Assembly (NCBI RefSeq): GCF_014654365.1
Contig: NZ_BNAY01000013.1
Location: 100,931 to 164,930 of the forward strand
Direction of reading: 5' to 3'
Origin: Amycolatopsis oliviviridis
GTDB lineage: Bacteria > Actinomycetota > Actinomycetes > Mycobacteriales > Pseudonocardiaceae
Length of the DNA: 64,000 nucleotides
The translations under genes and the position numbers were made by a program. The notes beneath the pieces are model-generated. The model did no database searches and was not told the origin of the DNA. It saw only the letters and a program-made list of their open reading frames with translations. This document shows positions 42,263-55,181 of this stretch, in pieces (the first letter of the stretch is position 1; the number at the start of each line of letters is the position of its first letter).

Positions 42263-42880
42263 GTGAGCGAAGAGATCTGGGCGGCCCTCGGCGCGACGAC
42301 CCTCGACGAGGTACGGCGGCGCGCCGCGATCATCGACGCGGTCACCGAGATCGAGCCGATCGAGGTGGACGGCGCGGTGCGGTTCGCCTGGAACGACGGC
42401 GGCGGGCAGTCGGCCGTCTGGTACTTCACCCCGGACGGACGCGCGCTGCTGCTGACCTTCGACCACGAGTCGAGCCTGAACCTGTTCGCCGAAGGCACTT
42501 ACGCGGAGCAGGAGGCGTTCTACCGCGGCGTCCCCGAAGACCTCGTGAAGCTGGTGCGGGACCGTCCCGAGAACTACGAGTCCCTGAACCTCGTCGATCC
42601 GGAGACGGGGGCGACCATCCTCTACGCCGGTGGCGTGTTCTGGTTCGACGGCGAGCGGTGGGCGCGGGCCGAAGGCTTTCTCGCCCGCTGCCGGGAGGAC
42701 GGCCTGGACCCGCTGAGCGAGTCGGGGTTCAGCTACTGCCTCGGCGACTATCGGTTCGGCGAGGAGTTCACCCCCGAGGCGATCGTCGAAGCCCGCGCCG
42801 AGGACGGGTACTACGAAGACGACGCCGACCGGCGGAAGAACCTGGCCGAGATCAAGGAGATCTTCGCCAGGCTCGGCTGA
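42263..42880 (+). CDS. Hypothetical acidic protein
   Basis: A 205-residue acidic soluble protein, GTG start 9 nt after the previous stop. I do not recognise the family with certainty. Sequence such as VWYFTPDGRALLLTFDHES and LYAGGVFWFDGERW resembles SUKH/SMI1-like immunity proteins or an uncharacterised actinobacterial family. No signal peptide or membrane segment. Confidence 0.65.
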   Translation: MSEEIWAALGATTLDEVRRRAAIIDAVTEIEPIEVDGAVRFAWNDGGGQSAVWYFTPDGRALLLTFDHESSLNLFAEGTYAEQEAFYRGVPEDLVKLVRDRPENYESLNLVDPETGATILYAGGVFWFDGERWARAEGFLARCREDGLDPLSESGFSYCLGDYRFGEEFTPEAIVEARAEDGYYEDDADRRKNLAEIKEIFARLG

Positions 42881-42930
42881 CGAAACCGCTCAGCGCACGA
42901 TCTTCGCCCGGCTGTGGCACCGTTTCAGGA

Positions 42931-46411
<3,481 letters not shown>

Positions 46412-46440
46412 TCACCGAACTCGCGTGCTTGAAGACCGAA

Positions 46441-46489
46441 CTCACGTGATTGAACCCGGAACAGCGTGTTCCGGGTTCAATCACGTGAG
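46441..46489. terminator. Bidirectional terminator, perfect 23-bp stem
   Basis: CTCACGTGATTGAACCCGGA.. arms 46441-46463 and 46467-46489 with a 3-nt loop, between convergent htpG and the ABC permease gene. Flanking ACTCGCGTG / CACGCGTGAT stretches (46419-46510) extend the stem imperfectly and resemble the repeats at 29971-30090. Confidence 0.88.
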
Positions 46490-46518
46490 ATCCGGGTCCG
46501 GACACGCGTGATCGGTGT

Positions 46519-48597
46519 TCAGGGCCGGGTCTTCCAGAGCACCAGCACGAAGTACGGCGTCCCGACCATGGCGATGACCAGGCCCGCCGGGATCTGGGCG
46601 GGGGCGATGACCGTCCGCCCCAGGGTGTCCGCGACGCTCACCAGCAACGCCCCGAGCGCCGCGGCCACCGGGATGACCCGGCCGTGCCGTCCGCCGACCA
46701 GCGACCGCGCCAGATGCGGCGCGACCAGCCCGACGAACACGACCACGCCGATCGCGGACACCGCGGTGGCGGCCAGGATCCCGGAGGCCCCCAGCACCAC
46801 CAGCCTGGACCGCTCGATCCGCATCCCCAGCACCCGCGGGGTGTCCTCGTCGAGGGCGTGCAGGTCCAGTTCCCGATGCTTGAGCCACAACAACGGCGTC
46901 AGTGCGACGAGCGCCAGCGCCACCGGCACGACCTGTTCCAGCGTGCGGCCGTAGGTCGACCCGGAAAGCCAGGTCAGCGCCTTGGCCGAGTTCCACGGGT
47001 CGGAGACCACGATCAGCAGCGTGATCAGCGCCATCCCGGCCGACCAGACCGCGATGCCGATGATCACCAGCCGGTCCGAATCCAGCCCTGACCGCCACGC
47101 GAGCCCGTAGACCAGCAGGAAGACGACGGTCGCGCCGAGACCGGCGGCACCGGCGATCGACCAGGCACCGACCGCCGGGACGATGGTGATCAGCGTGATC
47201 GCGCCGAGTCCGGCGCCCGCGGTGATGCCGAGCAGCCCCGGTTCGGCGAGCGGGTTGCGGCTGACCGACTGGATGCCGCAGCCGGACACCGCCAGCGCGG
47301 CACCGGCGAGCAGCGCGGCCAGCACCCGCGGAAGTCGTTGGTCCAGCACGAAAGTGAGTGCGGTCCCGGTGTTGCCGGTGACCCAGTTCGCGAGGTCGCC
47401 GAGCAGCACCACGCGGTCGCCCAGCATCAGCCCGACGACCGGGACGACGGCGAGCAGCGCGACCAGGACGACGGAGATCGTCACGAGCCGCCGGGTCGAT
47501 CCGGCGACCCCGACGCGCCCCGCCGGAGCCTGCCGGCGCGAGCCACTGCCCCGGCCGCGTCGCGCCAGCCACACCATCACGACGGCGCCGACGATCGTCG
47601 TCACCACCCCGGTCGGCACCCGCACGGCCGCGGCCGACCCCATGATCGCCCGCAGGACGACGTCGGCGCCGAGCACCGTCACCACGCCGACCAGCCCGGA
47701 CACCGGCAGCAGCGCGCGATGCTTCGCGATCGGCAGCAGCAGCTTCGTGATCACCGGTGCGCTCAGCCCGACGAACCCGACCGGCCCGGCGACGGTCACC
47801 GCCGCCGCGGTCAGCGCGACGGTCAGCACGATCGCGGTGACCCTCGTCCGGCGGACCCGGAGGCCGAGCACGGTCGCGTTGTCGTCGCCGAGGGCGAGGA
47901 TGTCGAGTTTGCCGCCCATCGCGATGAGCGCCACCACGGCGATCACCACGATCGGCGTCATCTGTCCGGTCGCGCGCAGGTCGGCCACGGTCAGCGAACC
48001 GCTGCCCCAGGCGAACAGCCCGCTCGTCTCCTCCTCGAACAGGAGCAACAGCAGGACGGTCACCGACTGGAGAGCCAGCAGCATCGCCGAACCGACGAGC
48101 ACCAGCCGCGGGCTGGCGGCACCGCCGCCCGCGAGGCCGAGTACGACGACGGCCGCGGCGAGCCCGCCTGCGAACGCCGCCCCGCCCACCGGCACGAGCG
48201 GCAGCGAGAGACCGAACGCGGAGATGGCGACCACGGCGAAGTGCGCGCCCGCGTTCACCGCGAGCGTGTCGGGTGAGGCGAGCGGGTTCCGTGCCACGGA
48301 CTGCATTCCCGCGCCCGCGACGCCGAGCGAGATCCCGAGCAGCAACGCGGCGAGCAGCCGGGGGACGCGCGCACCCTCCAATACGGCGAGGGTTTGCGCG
48401 TCCCCGTGGCCGAAGATCGCCTTCACGACGTCGAGCGGGCCGGACGTCGAGGTGCCCTGGGTCAGGTGGACGCCGGCGAGGACGGCGATCAGCGCCACCA
48501 GCCCCGCCGACACCACCGCGGTGCGGATCGTCTGCGGCGACCGCACTGTTTCGACGAGTCCTCGGCGGGGAGAAGTACCTCGGACCTTGGTGGTCAT
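46519..48597 (-). CDS. Fused siderophore ABC permease, FhuB-like
   Basis: A 692-residue permease of two FecCD/BtuC-type halves (about 1-345 and 365-692). Each has the repeated ARVPRLLAALLLG / QRLPRVLAALLAG and MQSVARNPLA / IQSVSRNPLA segments. One chain thus provides both permease subunits, as E. coli FhuB does. Start ATG overlaps the binding-protein stop (TGATG). Third gene of the iron-box operon. Confidence 0.92.
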   Translation of the reverse strand: MTTKVRGTSPRRGLVETVRSPQTIRTAVVSAGLVALIAVLAGVHLTQGTSTSGPLDVVKAIFGHGDAQTLAVLEGARVPRLLAALLLGISLGVAGAGMQSVARNPLASPDTLAVNAGAHFAVVAISAFGLSLPLVPVGGAAFAGGLAAAVVVLGLAGGGAASPRLVLVGSAMLLALQSVTVLLLLLFEEETSGLFAWGSGSLTVADLRATGQMTPIVVIAVVALIAMGGKLDILALGDDNATVLGLRVRRTRVTAIVLTVALTAAAVTVAGPVGFVGLSAPVITKLLLPIAKHRALLPVSGLVGVVTVLGADVVLRAIMGSAAAVRVPTGVVTTIVGAVVMVWLARRGRGSGSRRQAPAGRVGVAGSTRRLVTISVVLVALLAVVPVVGLMLGDRVVLLGDLANWVTGNTGTALTFVLDQRLPRVLAALLAGAALAVSGCGIQSVSRNPLAEPGLLGITAGAGLGAITLITIVPAVGAWSIAGAAGLGATVVFLLVYGLAWRSGLDSDRLVIIGIAVWSAGMALITLLIVVSDPWNSAKALTWLSGSTYGRTLEQVVPVALALVALTPLLWLKHRELDLHALDEDTPRVLGMRIERSRLVVLGASGILAATAVSAIGVVVFVGLVAPHLARSLVGGRHGRVIPVAAALGALLVSVADTLGRTVIAPAQIPAGLVIAMVGTPYFVLVLWKTRP

Positions 48598-49574
48598 CAG
48601 GCGGTGATGGCCTTCACGATCTGGTCGGCGGTGCTGATGACCGACTTCGGCCCGCCGAAGGTCCACGTGCCGGACTCCAGCTTGTGGATCTTCTTCGACA
48701 CCACGAACGGCAGGCGCTGGTAGACGGCGTTCTGCGCGAGCCCGGTGGTGAAGACGTCCTCTTCGGACGCGCTGTAGAACAGCACGGTCTTCGGGTCGGT
48801 GATCGCGGTCAGGCCCTCGACGTCGGTCTGGCCGAGACCCCACTGCGGGTCGACCTTGCCGGTCCAGACGTTCTTGAGGCCGACGGCCTCGGCGGTGTCG
48901 GAGACCAGCGAACCCTTGCCGAACGGGCGGATGCTGACGGTGCTGCCTTCGAGGTAGCCGTCGGCCATCAGGAACGGGGTGCCCGCGGCGCCCTTGCCCT
49001 CGACGGCCTTCTTGCCCTCGGCGAGTTTGGCGTCCATTTCGGACAGTTGCTTGTCCGCCTCGGCCTCCTTGCCGACCGTCTTCGCGATCAGCTTGAAGTC
49101 CTCGCGCAGCCGGTCGAAGTTCCTGGCCGCGTCGCTGGACTTGGTGACCACGACCGGTACGTACTTCTCGATCTGCGGCACCAGGGTCGAGTCACGCTCG
49201 TCGGCGATGATGACGACGTCGGGGTTCAGCCCGACGATCGCGTCGACGCTGGGCTCGTTGCGCTTGCCGACGTCCTTGACCTCCGCGGTCAGCGGGACGG
49301 CCTTGTCCCAGACGTTGTAGCCCGCGACGTCCGCGGCGCCGACCGGCATGACACCGAGCGAAGCGACCATCTCGGCCTCGCCCCATTCGAGTGCGACGAC
49401 ACGCTTCGCGGGGGCCTTGAGGTTGACGGCCTTGCCGCGCGCGTCGGTCACCATGACCGGTCCGCTCGCGGCGGCGGACTCGCCCGGCGCGGCGGCGGTG
49501 TTCTCGGTGGTGCCGCAGGCGGACAGCAGCAGGGCCGTCGCCGCGACGAGGGCGGCGGGCATCAGCAAACGCAT
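48597..49574 (-). CDS. Siderophore-binding lipoprotein
   Basis: A 325-residue class III (FepB/FhuD-like) binding protein with lipobox LLSACG (Cys20). Typical stretches: RVVALEWGEAEMVASLGVMP and DVVIIADERDS. It delivers a ferric siderophore to the fused permease; the type of siderophore cannot be told. Starts 18 nt after the ATPase stop. Confidence 0.92.
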   Translation of the reverse strand: MRLLMPAALVAATALLLSACGTTENTAAAPGESAAASGPVMVTDARGKAVNLKAPAKRVVALEWGEAEMVASLGVMPVGAADVAGYNVWDKAVPLTAEVKDVGKRNEPSVDAIVGLNPDVVIIADERDSTLVPQIEKYVPVVVTKSSDAARNFDRLREDFKLIAKTVGKEAEADKQLSEMDAKLAEGKKAVEGKGAAGTPFLMADGYLEGSTVSIRPFGKGSLVSDTAEAVGLKNVWTGKVDPQWGLGQTDVEGLTAITDPKTVLFYSASEEDVFTTGLAQNAVYQRLPFVVSKKIHKLESGTWTFGGPKSVISTADQIVKAITA

Positions 49575-49592
49575 GGGGTTCTTCCTGGTTTC

Positions 49593-50408
49593 TCAGGCGG
49601 GCCTGGGCGAATGCCGCCCGAGTGGCCTGCAGTGGATCGCGCCCGTCACCGGGTCGTTCGCGACGTGGACGGTGACGCCGTAGGCCTGGGAGAGGTGCTC
49701 GGTGGTGAGCACCTGCCCGATGTCACCCGTGGCCACGATGGTTCCCTCGCACAGCAGCACGACCTCGTCGGCGATGATCGCCGCGTGGTCGAGGTCGTGC
49801 AGCACCACGCCGACCGCGACGCCTTCGTTGGCCAGATCGCGGACGACGTCGAGGATCTCGACCTGATAGCGCAGGTCGAGATGGTTGGTGGGCTCGTCCA
49901 GCAGCAGCACGGAGGTCTGCTGGGCGAGACAGGACGCGAGCCAGACGCGCTGGAGCTCGCCGCCGGACAGTTCGTCGACACCGCGTTCGGCCATCGGCGT
50001 CACGCCGGTCAGCTCCATCGCGCGGCGGATCGCGGCGGCGCCGTCGGTGTCGACCCCGCGCCAGCCCGAGCGGTACGGGTACCGGCCGTAGGAGACGACG
50101 TCGCGCACGGACACCCCGCTCGGCGTGGGCCGGTGCTGGGTCAGCAGCGTGACCTGGCGGGCGAACTCCTTGCCGGACAACGCGTTCCCGCCCCAGACGG
50201 GGCGTTCGCCGAGGTGGACGCTGCCTTCGCGCGGCTTGTGCAGCCGCGCCAGCGAACGCAGGAGCGTCGACTTGCCGGAGCCGTTCGGCCCGACCAGCGC
50301 GGTGACCGTGCCGGCGCGCAACGACAGGGACACGCCGTCCACCACGGCCCGCTCTTGGTGCGCGAGCACCAGGTCATGGCCGGTGAGCAGCGCGTCTTCC
50401 GTAGACAT
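49593..50408 (-). CDS. Siderophore ABC ATPase, FepC-like
   Basis: A 271-residue ATPase: Walker A GPNGSGKS, signature LSGGELQR, Walker B VLLLDEPTNHLD. First gene of the iron operon; the iron box abuts its ATG, so the transcript may be leaderless. Cytoplasmic, energises the fused permease. Confidence 0.93.
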   Translation of the reverse strand: MSTEDALLTGHDLVLAHQERAVVDGVSLSLRAGTVTALVGPNGSGKSTLLRSLARLHKPREGSVHLGERPVWGGNALSGKEFARQVTLLTQHRPTPSGVSVRDVVSYGRYPYRSGWRGVDTDGAAAIRRAMELTGVTPMAERGVDELSGGELQRVWLASCLAQQTSVLLLDEPTNHLDLRYQVEILDVVRDLANEGVAVGVVLHDLDHAAIIADEVVLLCEGTIVATGDIGQVLTTEHLSQAYGVTVHVANDPVTGAIHCRPLGRHSPRPA

Positions 50409-50426
50409 GAGGGGAGCCTAACCTAA
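50408..50426 (-). promoter_or_regulatory. Iron box (IdeR/DmdR type)
   Basis: On the minus strand TTAGGTTAGGCTCCCCTCA, close to the consensus TTAGGTTAGGCTCACCTAA (16 of 19). It touches the start codon of the ATPase gene. Iron-loaded DtxR-family repressor should shut the operon when iron is plentiful. Confidence 0.85.
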
Positions 50427-50480
50427 GGGCGGGCCCAGACCCATGTCGCGAGAGACACAGAGCGCGGGGTGACTGTCCGG

Positions 50481-51350
50481 TCACGCGGCCCGGGCCAGCT
50501 CCCGCCGCCGTTTGGCCAGCCGCTTCCCGACGATCCCGTGCCGCGGCCCGAACAGGTACACCAGCGTGAACCCGGCGCCCTGCACCAGCACGATCATCCC
50601 GCCGGACGCGGTGTCGAGGTGGTAGCTCAGGTACAGCCCGGTCACCGCCGCGAGCACCGAGAACGTCGGCGCGATCACGAGCATTCGCCCGAACCGGTCG
50701 GTCAGCAGATACGCCGTCGCGCCCGGGATGATCAGCATCGCCACCACCAGGATCACGCCGACCACCTGCAGCGCCACCACCGCGGTCAGCGCGAGCAGCC
50801 CGAGCAGCGCGGCACCGAGCACCCGCGGGTTCAGCCCGATGGCGTGCGCGTGCGTGGGATCGAAGGCGTACAAGGTGAAGTCGCGGCGTTTGAGCACCAG
50901 CACGGTGAGCGTGATCGCGCCGAGGACACCGATCTGGATCAGATCCGAGGTGTCGACGCCGAGCAGGTTGCCGAAGATGATGTGGTTCAGGTCGGTCTGG
51001 CTCGGCGTCACCGAGATCAGCACGAGCCCGAGCGCGAACAGCGTGGTGAACACGATGCCGATCGCGGCGTCCTCCTTGACCCGGCTGGTGTCGCGGACGA
51101 CGCCGATCAGGGCCACGGCGAGGAAACCGAAGACGACGGCGCCCAGCGCGAAGGGCGCGCCGAGGACATACGCGAGCACGACACCGGGCAGCACCGCGTG
51201 CGAAACCGCGTCGCCCATCAGCGACCAGCCGATCAGCACCAGCCAGCACGAGAGCGCCGCGCAGACCGCGGACGCGATCACCGTGGAGGCCAGCGCCCGC
51301 ACCATGAAGTCGTAGCTCAGCGGTTCGAGGAACAGGTCGTAGAGACTCAC
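50481..51350 (-). CDS. Metal ABC permease (Mn/Zn/Fe, ZnuB/MntB-like)
   Basis: A 289-residue ABC-3 permease with about eight helices and the family stretch SLMGDAVSHAVLPGVVLAYV. GTG 51350 overlaps the ATPase stop (GTGA). Its Arg-rich tail (KRLAKRRRELARAA) is cytoplasmic. Works with the 51347-52090 ATPase and 52087-53010 binding protein. Confidence 0.92.
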   Translation of the reverse strand: MSLYDLFLEPLSYDFMVRALASTVIASAVCAALSCWLVLIGWSLMGDAVSHAVLPGVVLAYVLGAPFALGAVVFGFLAVALIGVVRDTSRVKEDAAIGIVFTTLFALGLVLISVTPSQTDLNHIIFGNLLGVDTSDLIQIGVLGAITLTVLVLKRRDFTLYAFDPTHAHAIGLNPRVLGAALLGLLALTAVVALQVVGVILVVAMLIIPGATAYLLTDRFGRMLVIAPTFSVLAAVTGLYLSYHLDTASGGMIVLVQGAGFTLVYLFGPRHGIVGKRLAKRRRELARAA

Positions 51351-52090
51351 GCGGGTTCCTCTTCCCGTTGCAGGACATCGAGTCCGAAGGCCAGCGCGAG
51401 GTTCTCGGGCCGGAGCACCTCGCCGGGGGAGCCGTGCGCGAGCACCTTGCGCATCAGCAGGATCGCCTCGTCGGCCAGCCCGGGCAGCGCGTGCAGGTCG
51501 TGCGTGGAGATCAGGACCGCGGCGCCGTCGGCCGCGAGTTCCTTGAGCAGCCGGGTGATCGTGGCTTCGGACCGCTTGTCGACGCCGGCGAACGGCTCGT
51601 CCAGCAGCAGGACGCGGGCGCCCTGGGCGATCCCGCGCGCGACGAACGCGCGTTTGCGCTGCCCGCCGGACAACTGGCCGATCTGCCGTCCGGCGAGTTC
51701 GGTCAGTTCGACCCGCTCCAGCGCGTGGTCGACGGCCTCGTGGTCGGCGCGGCGCGGCCGCCGGGTGAAACCGAGCCGCCCGTAGCGGCCGGTCATCACG
51801 ACGTCCCGCACCGACAGCGGGAACGACCAGTCGACGTCCTCGCTCTGCGGCACGTAACCGATCGCGCCGGTCTTGCGGGCGAGCGCGGGCGCGCCGCCGT
51901 CGACCGAGACCGTGCCGGTGTCCGGGCGGACCATGCCCATGATCGTCTTGAACAGCGTCGACTTGCCGGAGCCGTTCATCCCGACCAGACCGCAGACGTG
52001 GCCGTGTTCGAGCGTGACGTCGACACCGTCGAGTGCGAGGACCTCGCCGTAATGGACCGTGACGCCCTCGACGCGGATCGCGGCGGTCAC
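51347..52090 (-). CDS. Metal ABC ATPase
   Basis: A 247-residue ATPase: Walker A GMNGSGKS, signature LSGGQRKR, Walker B VLLLDEPFAGVD. Start overlaps the stop of the binding-protein gene by 4 nt. Powers the Mn/Zn/Fe importer. Confidence 0.93.
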   Translation of the reverse strand: MTAAIRVEGVTVHYGEVLALDGVDVTLEHGHVCGLVGMNGSGKSTLFKTIMGMVRPDTGTVSVDGGAPALARKTGAIGYVPQSEDVDWSFPLSVRDVVMTGRYGRLGFTRRPRRADHEAVDHALERVELTELAGRQIGQLSGGQRKRAFVARGIAQGARVLLLDEPFAGVDKRSEATITRLLKELAADGAAVLISTHDLHALPGLADEAILLMRKVLAHGSPGEVLRPENLALAFGLDVLQREEEPA

Positions 52091-53010
52091 GGCTTCGCCC
52101 CGGTGAGCGCGGCCACGATCGTCTTCGCGTCGTGGCGGATGAGGTCGAGGTACGTCGGCACCGGACCTTCGGGACCGGACAGGGAATCGACGTAGAGGAC
52201 GCCGCCGAACGCGGCACCGGTCGCGGAGACGACCTGGCGCATCGGCGCGTCGGAGACGGTCGACTCGCAGAACACCGCGGGGACCTTGTTCTCCTTGACG
52301 AATTCGATGGCGCGGGTGATCTGCTGCGGGGTGGCCTGCTGTTCGGCGTTGACCGCCCAGATGTACCGCTCGGTGAGGCCGGTGTCGCGCGCGAGGTAGG
52401 AGAAGGCGCCTTCGCAGGTGACCAGCGCGCGCTCGTTCTTCGGCAGTCCGCTCAGCGCGCCGGTCATCTCGTCCTGGACGGCTTGCAGTTTCGCCTTGTA
52501 GGCGTCGCCGTTGGCCTTGAACGCGGCGGCGTCACCGGAGGAGAGCTCGCTGAACGCCTTGACCATGTTGTCCACGTAGATCCCGACGTTCTTCGGCGAC
52601 ATCCACGCGTGCGGGTTCGGCTTGCCCTGGTAGGAGTCCTCGCCGATGGCGATGGGCTGGACGCCTTCGCTGACCACCTTGTGCGGTGCGTCGCTCTCCT
52701 TGACGAACCGGGCGAACCACGCTTCGAGGTTCAGCCCGTTGTCGAGGATCAGGTCGGCCTTCGCCGCCTTCTTGATGTCGTCCGGGGTGGGCTCGTAACC
52801 GTGGATCTCGGCGCCGGGCTTGGTGATCGACTCGACCCTGAGCTTGTCGCCCGCGACGTTCGCCGCGACGTCCGCCAAGACCGTGAACGTGGTCAGCACC
52901 ACGGGCCGCTTGTCGTCCGCGCCGCCGCTCGTTCCGTTGCCCGCGCCGCACGCGCTCAGGACGAGCGCCGACACGGCCAGCCCGCAGACGGCCTTGAACA
53001 GATTCGCCAT
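52087..53010 (-). CDS. Metal-binding lipoprotein, cluster A-I (PsaA/ZnuA-like)
   Basis: A 307-residue binding protein with lipobox LVLSACG (Cys21). Metal-site histidines are visible in GAEIHGYEPTP and NPHAWMSP, and the late VDSLS aspartate completes a His/Glu/Asp site. There is no His-rich loop as in ZnuA, which favours manganese or iron over zinc. First gene of the operon, with an inverted repeat at 53024-53041 over the promoter. Confidence 0.9.
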   Translation of the reverse strand: MANLFKAVCGLAVSALVLSACGAGNGTSGGADDKRPVVLTTFTVLADVAANVAGDKLRVESITKPGAEIHGYEPTPDDIKKAAKADLILDNGLNLEAWFARFVKESDAPHKVVSEGVQPIAIGEDSYQGKPNPHAWMSPKNVGIYVDNMVKAFSELSSGDAAAFKANGDAYKAKLQAVQDEMTGALSGLPKNERALVTCEGAFSYLARDTGLTERYIWAVNAEQQATPQQITRAIEFVKENKVPAVFCESTVSDAPMRQVVSATGAAFGGVLYVDSLSGPEGPVPTYLDLIRHDAKTIVAALTGAKP

Positions 53011-53023
53011 CCCGTGAGTCTAG

Positions 53024-53041
53024 AGTTCGGTGCGCCGAACT
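53024..53041. promoter_or_regulatory. Putative metalloregulator site
   Basis: AGTTCGG-TGCG-CCGAACT, 7-bp perfect arms, 14 bp upstream of the metal-binding lipoprotein start; a TAGACT -10-like sequence follows on the minus strand. It does not match the iron box, so another regulator (an MntR- or Fur/Zur-like protein) is implied. Confidence 0.55.
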
Positions 53042-53058
53042 TCCAACTCTCGTGTGCC

Positions 53059-55158
53059 TTAAATCTCGGTCGCGGTCCGGTCTCGCTCCTTGACGGATTC
53101 CAGCAGGAGCTGGGAGACGTCGCGCACGGTGACGTTCTCGCCACGCTGCTCGCTCTGTCGTTGGACGAGCCCGTCGTTCAGCATCACGCGGCAGAACGGG
53201 CAGCCGGTGACGATGGTTTCGGCGTCCGTGCCGAGCGCCTCGTCGACGCGTTCGAGGTTGATGCGCTTGCCGATCTGCTCCTCCATCCACATCCGCGCGC
53301 CACCGGCGCCGCAGCAGAGCGAGCGGTCGGCGTGCCGGGGCATCTCGCTCAGGGTGGCGCCGGTCGCGCCGACGAGTTCGCGCGGCGGTTCGTAGACCTT
53401 GTTGTGGCGGCCGAGGTAGCACGGGTCGTGATAGGTCACCGGGCCGGCGTCGACCGGTTTGACCGGCGTCAGCTTCTTGGCGCGGACCAGCCGGTTCAGC
53501 AGTTGCGTGTGGTGCAGGACCTCGTAGTTCCCGTCCAGCTGCGGGTACTCGCGGCCGAGCGTGTTCAGGCAGTGCGGGCAGGTGGTGACGATCTTGCGCG
53601 TGCCCGGCTCGCGGCCCTCGAACACCGCGTTCAGCGTCTCGACGGTCTGCTGCGCGAGCATCTGGAAGAGGAACTCGTTGCCGGACCGGCGGGCCGGGTC
53701 GCCGGTGCAGGACTCGTCGGTGCCGAGGATCGTGTACTTGACCCCGGCGAGATGCAGGAGTTCCGCGGTGGCGCGGACGGTCTTGCGGGCGTTGTCGTCG
53801 AACGCGCCCGCGCAGCCGACCCAGTAGACGTACTCGACGTCGTCGGCGAGTTCGCCGTCGAAGATCGGCACCTCGAAATCGAGGTCCTTCGTCCAGGCGA
53901 GCCGGTCGGAGTTGTTCTGCCCCCAGGGATTTCCCTTGGTTTCGAGGTTCTTGAACAGGACGCCGAGTTCGCTCGGGAAGGCCGACTCGATCATCACCTG
54001 ATACCGGCGCATGTCCACCACGTGGTCGACGTGCTCGATGTCGACCGGGCACTGCTCGACGCAGGCGCCGCAGGTGGTGCAGGACCAGAGGACGTCGGGA
54101 TCGATAACGCCGCCCGCGTCCTTGGTCCCGACGAGCGGGCGCTCCTCGGGGGCTTCCTTGCCGTCCAGGATGTACGGGGCGCTTTCGAAGAGATGGTCCC
54201 GCAGATCCATGATCATGAGCTTGGGGGACAACGGTTTCCCGGTGTTCCACGCCGGGCATTGCGACTGGCAGCGGCCGCATTCGGTGCAGGTGGCGAAGTC
54301 GAGCATGCCCTTCCAGGTGAAGTCCTCGATCTTGCCTCGGCCGAACGTGTCGTCCTCGCCCGGATCCTCGAAGTCGATCGGCTTGCCGCCGGATTCCATC
54401 GGCAGCAGCGGGCCGAGCGCGTCCGGGAGCCGTTTGGCGGTGACGTTGACCGGCGCCAGGAAGATGTGGAGGTGCTTGGAGTAGAGCACGATCGACAGGA
54501 ACGCCAGCATCACACCGATGTGCAGCAGCAGCCCGACGGTCTCCAGCGGTTCGGTGACCGAAAGACCCAGCGGCTCCAGGAGTTCCCCGACGCCGAGGGA
54601 AACCCACGCGCCCGACTCGTACGGGAAGACACCGACCGCCGCCGACGCGCCGCGGAAGAGGAACATCGTCCAGATCACGTTGAAGATCATGAACAGGATC
54701 AGCCAGGCGCCGCCGGTATGCGACCCGAAGAAGCGCGACGCGCGGTCTTTTCGTTCGGGCGCTTGGCGGATCCGGATGATCGCGAAGACCGCGAGCGAGA
54801 CGAGCACCGCGACCGCGATGAAGTCCTGAAGGAAACCCAAGACCGCCCAATGCCCGATGAGCGGGATGTGGAAGTCGTGGTCGAACAGGGCGCCGTACGC
54901 CTCGACGTAGACCGAGCCGAGGATCACGAAACCCCAGAACGTGAACAGATGCGCGAGCCCGGGGACGGACCACTTGAGCAGTTTGCGCTGCCCGAAGACC
55001 TCGGCCAGATGCGTTTTCGCGCGGACGGCCATGACGTCGGAGCGTTTCTCGTCCGGCTGACCGGACTTGATCAGTCTGTAGAGCCAGGCGGCGCGGCGGG
55101 CGGCGAAAGCGAGGCCGGCGACGGTGATGAGGAGACCGAGGATGAGACGAACGAGCAC
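53059..55158 (-). CDS. Membrane Fe-S oxidoreductase (Rv0338c/GlpC-HdrD-like)
   Basis: A 699-residue protein. N-terminal NarI-like membrane domain with five to six helices, two 4Fe-4S motifs (CTECGRCQSQCP and CTTCGACVEQCP) near residues 285 and 370, and two CCG domains (WVGCAGAFDD.. and SLCCGAGGARMW) as in heterodisulfide reductase and glycolate oxidase GlcF. GTG 55158 with GGAGG upstream is chosen; longer starts add non-conserved sequence and overlap the preceding gene. It probably passes electrons between a cytoplasmic donor and the quinone pool. Confidence 0.9.
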   Translation of the reverse strand: MLVRLILGLLITVAGLAFAARRAAWLYRLIKSGQPDEKRSDVMAVRAKTHLAEVFGQRKLLKWSVPGLAHLFTFWGFVILGSVYVEAYGALFDHDFHIPLIGHWAVLGFLQDFIAVAVLVSLAVFAIIRIRQAPERKDRASRFFGSHTGGAWLILFMIFNVIWTMFLFRGASAAVGVFPYESGAWVSLGVGELLEPLGLSVTEPLETVGLLLHIGVMLAFLSIVLYSKHLHIFLAPVNVTAKRLPDALGPLLPMESGGKPIDFEDPGEDDTFGRGKIEDFTWKGMLDFATCTECGRCQSQCPAWNTGKPLSPKLMIMDLRDHLFESAPYILDGKEAPEERPLVGTKDAGGVIDPDVLWSCTTCGACVEQCPVDIEHVDHVVDMRRYQVMIESAFPSELGVLFKNLETKGNPWGQNNSDRLAWTKDLDFEVPIFDGELADDVEYVYWVGCAGAFDDNARKTVRATAELLHLAGVKYTILGTDESCTGDPARRSGNEFLFQMLAQQTVETLNAVFEGREPGTRKIVTTCPHCLNTLGREYPQLDGNYEVLHHTQLLNRLVRAKKLTPVKPVDAGPVTYHDPCYLGRHNKVYEPPRELVGATGATLSEMPRHADRSLCCGAGGARMWMEEQIGKRINLERVDEALGTDAETIVTGCPFCRVMLNDGLVQRQSEQRGENVTVRDVSQLLLESVKERDRTATEI

Positions 55159-55181
55159 GAGTCCTCCGGGGGAGAAACGGC

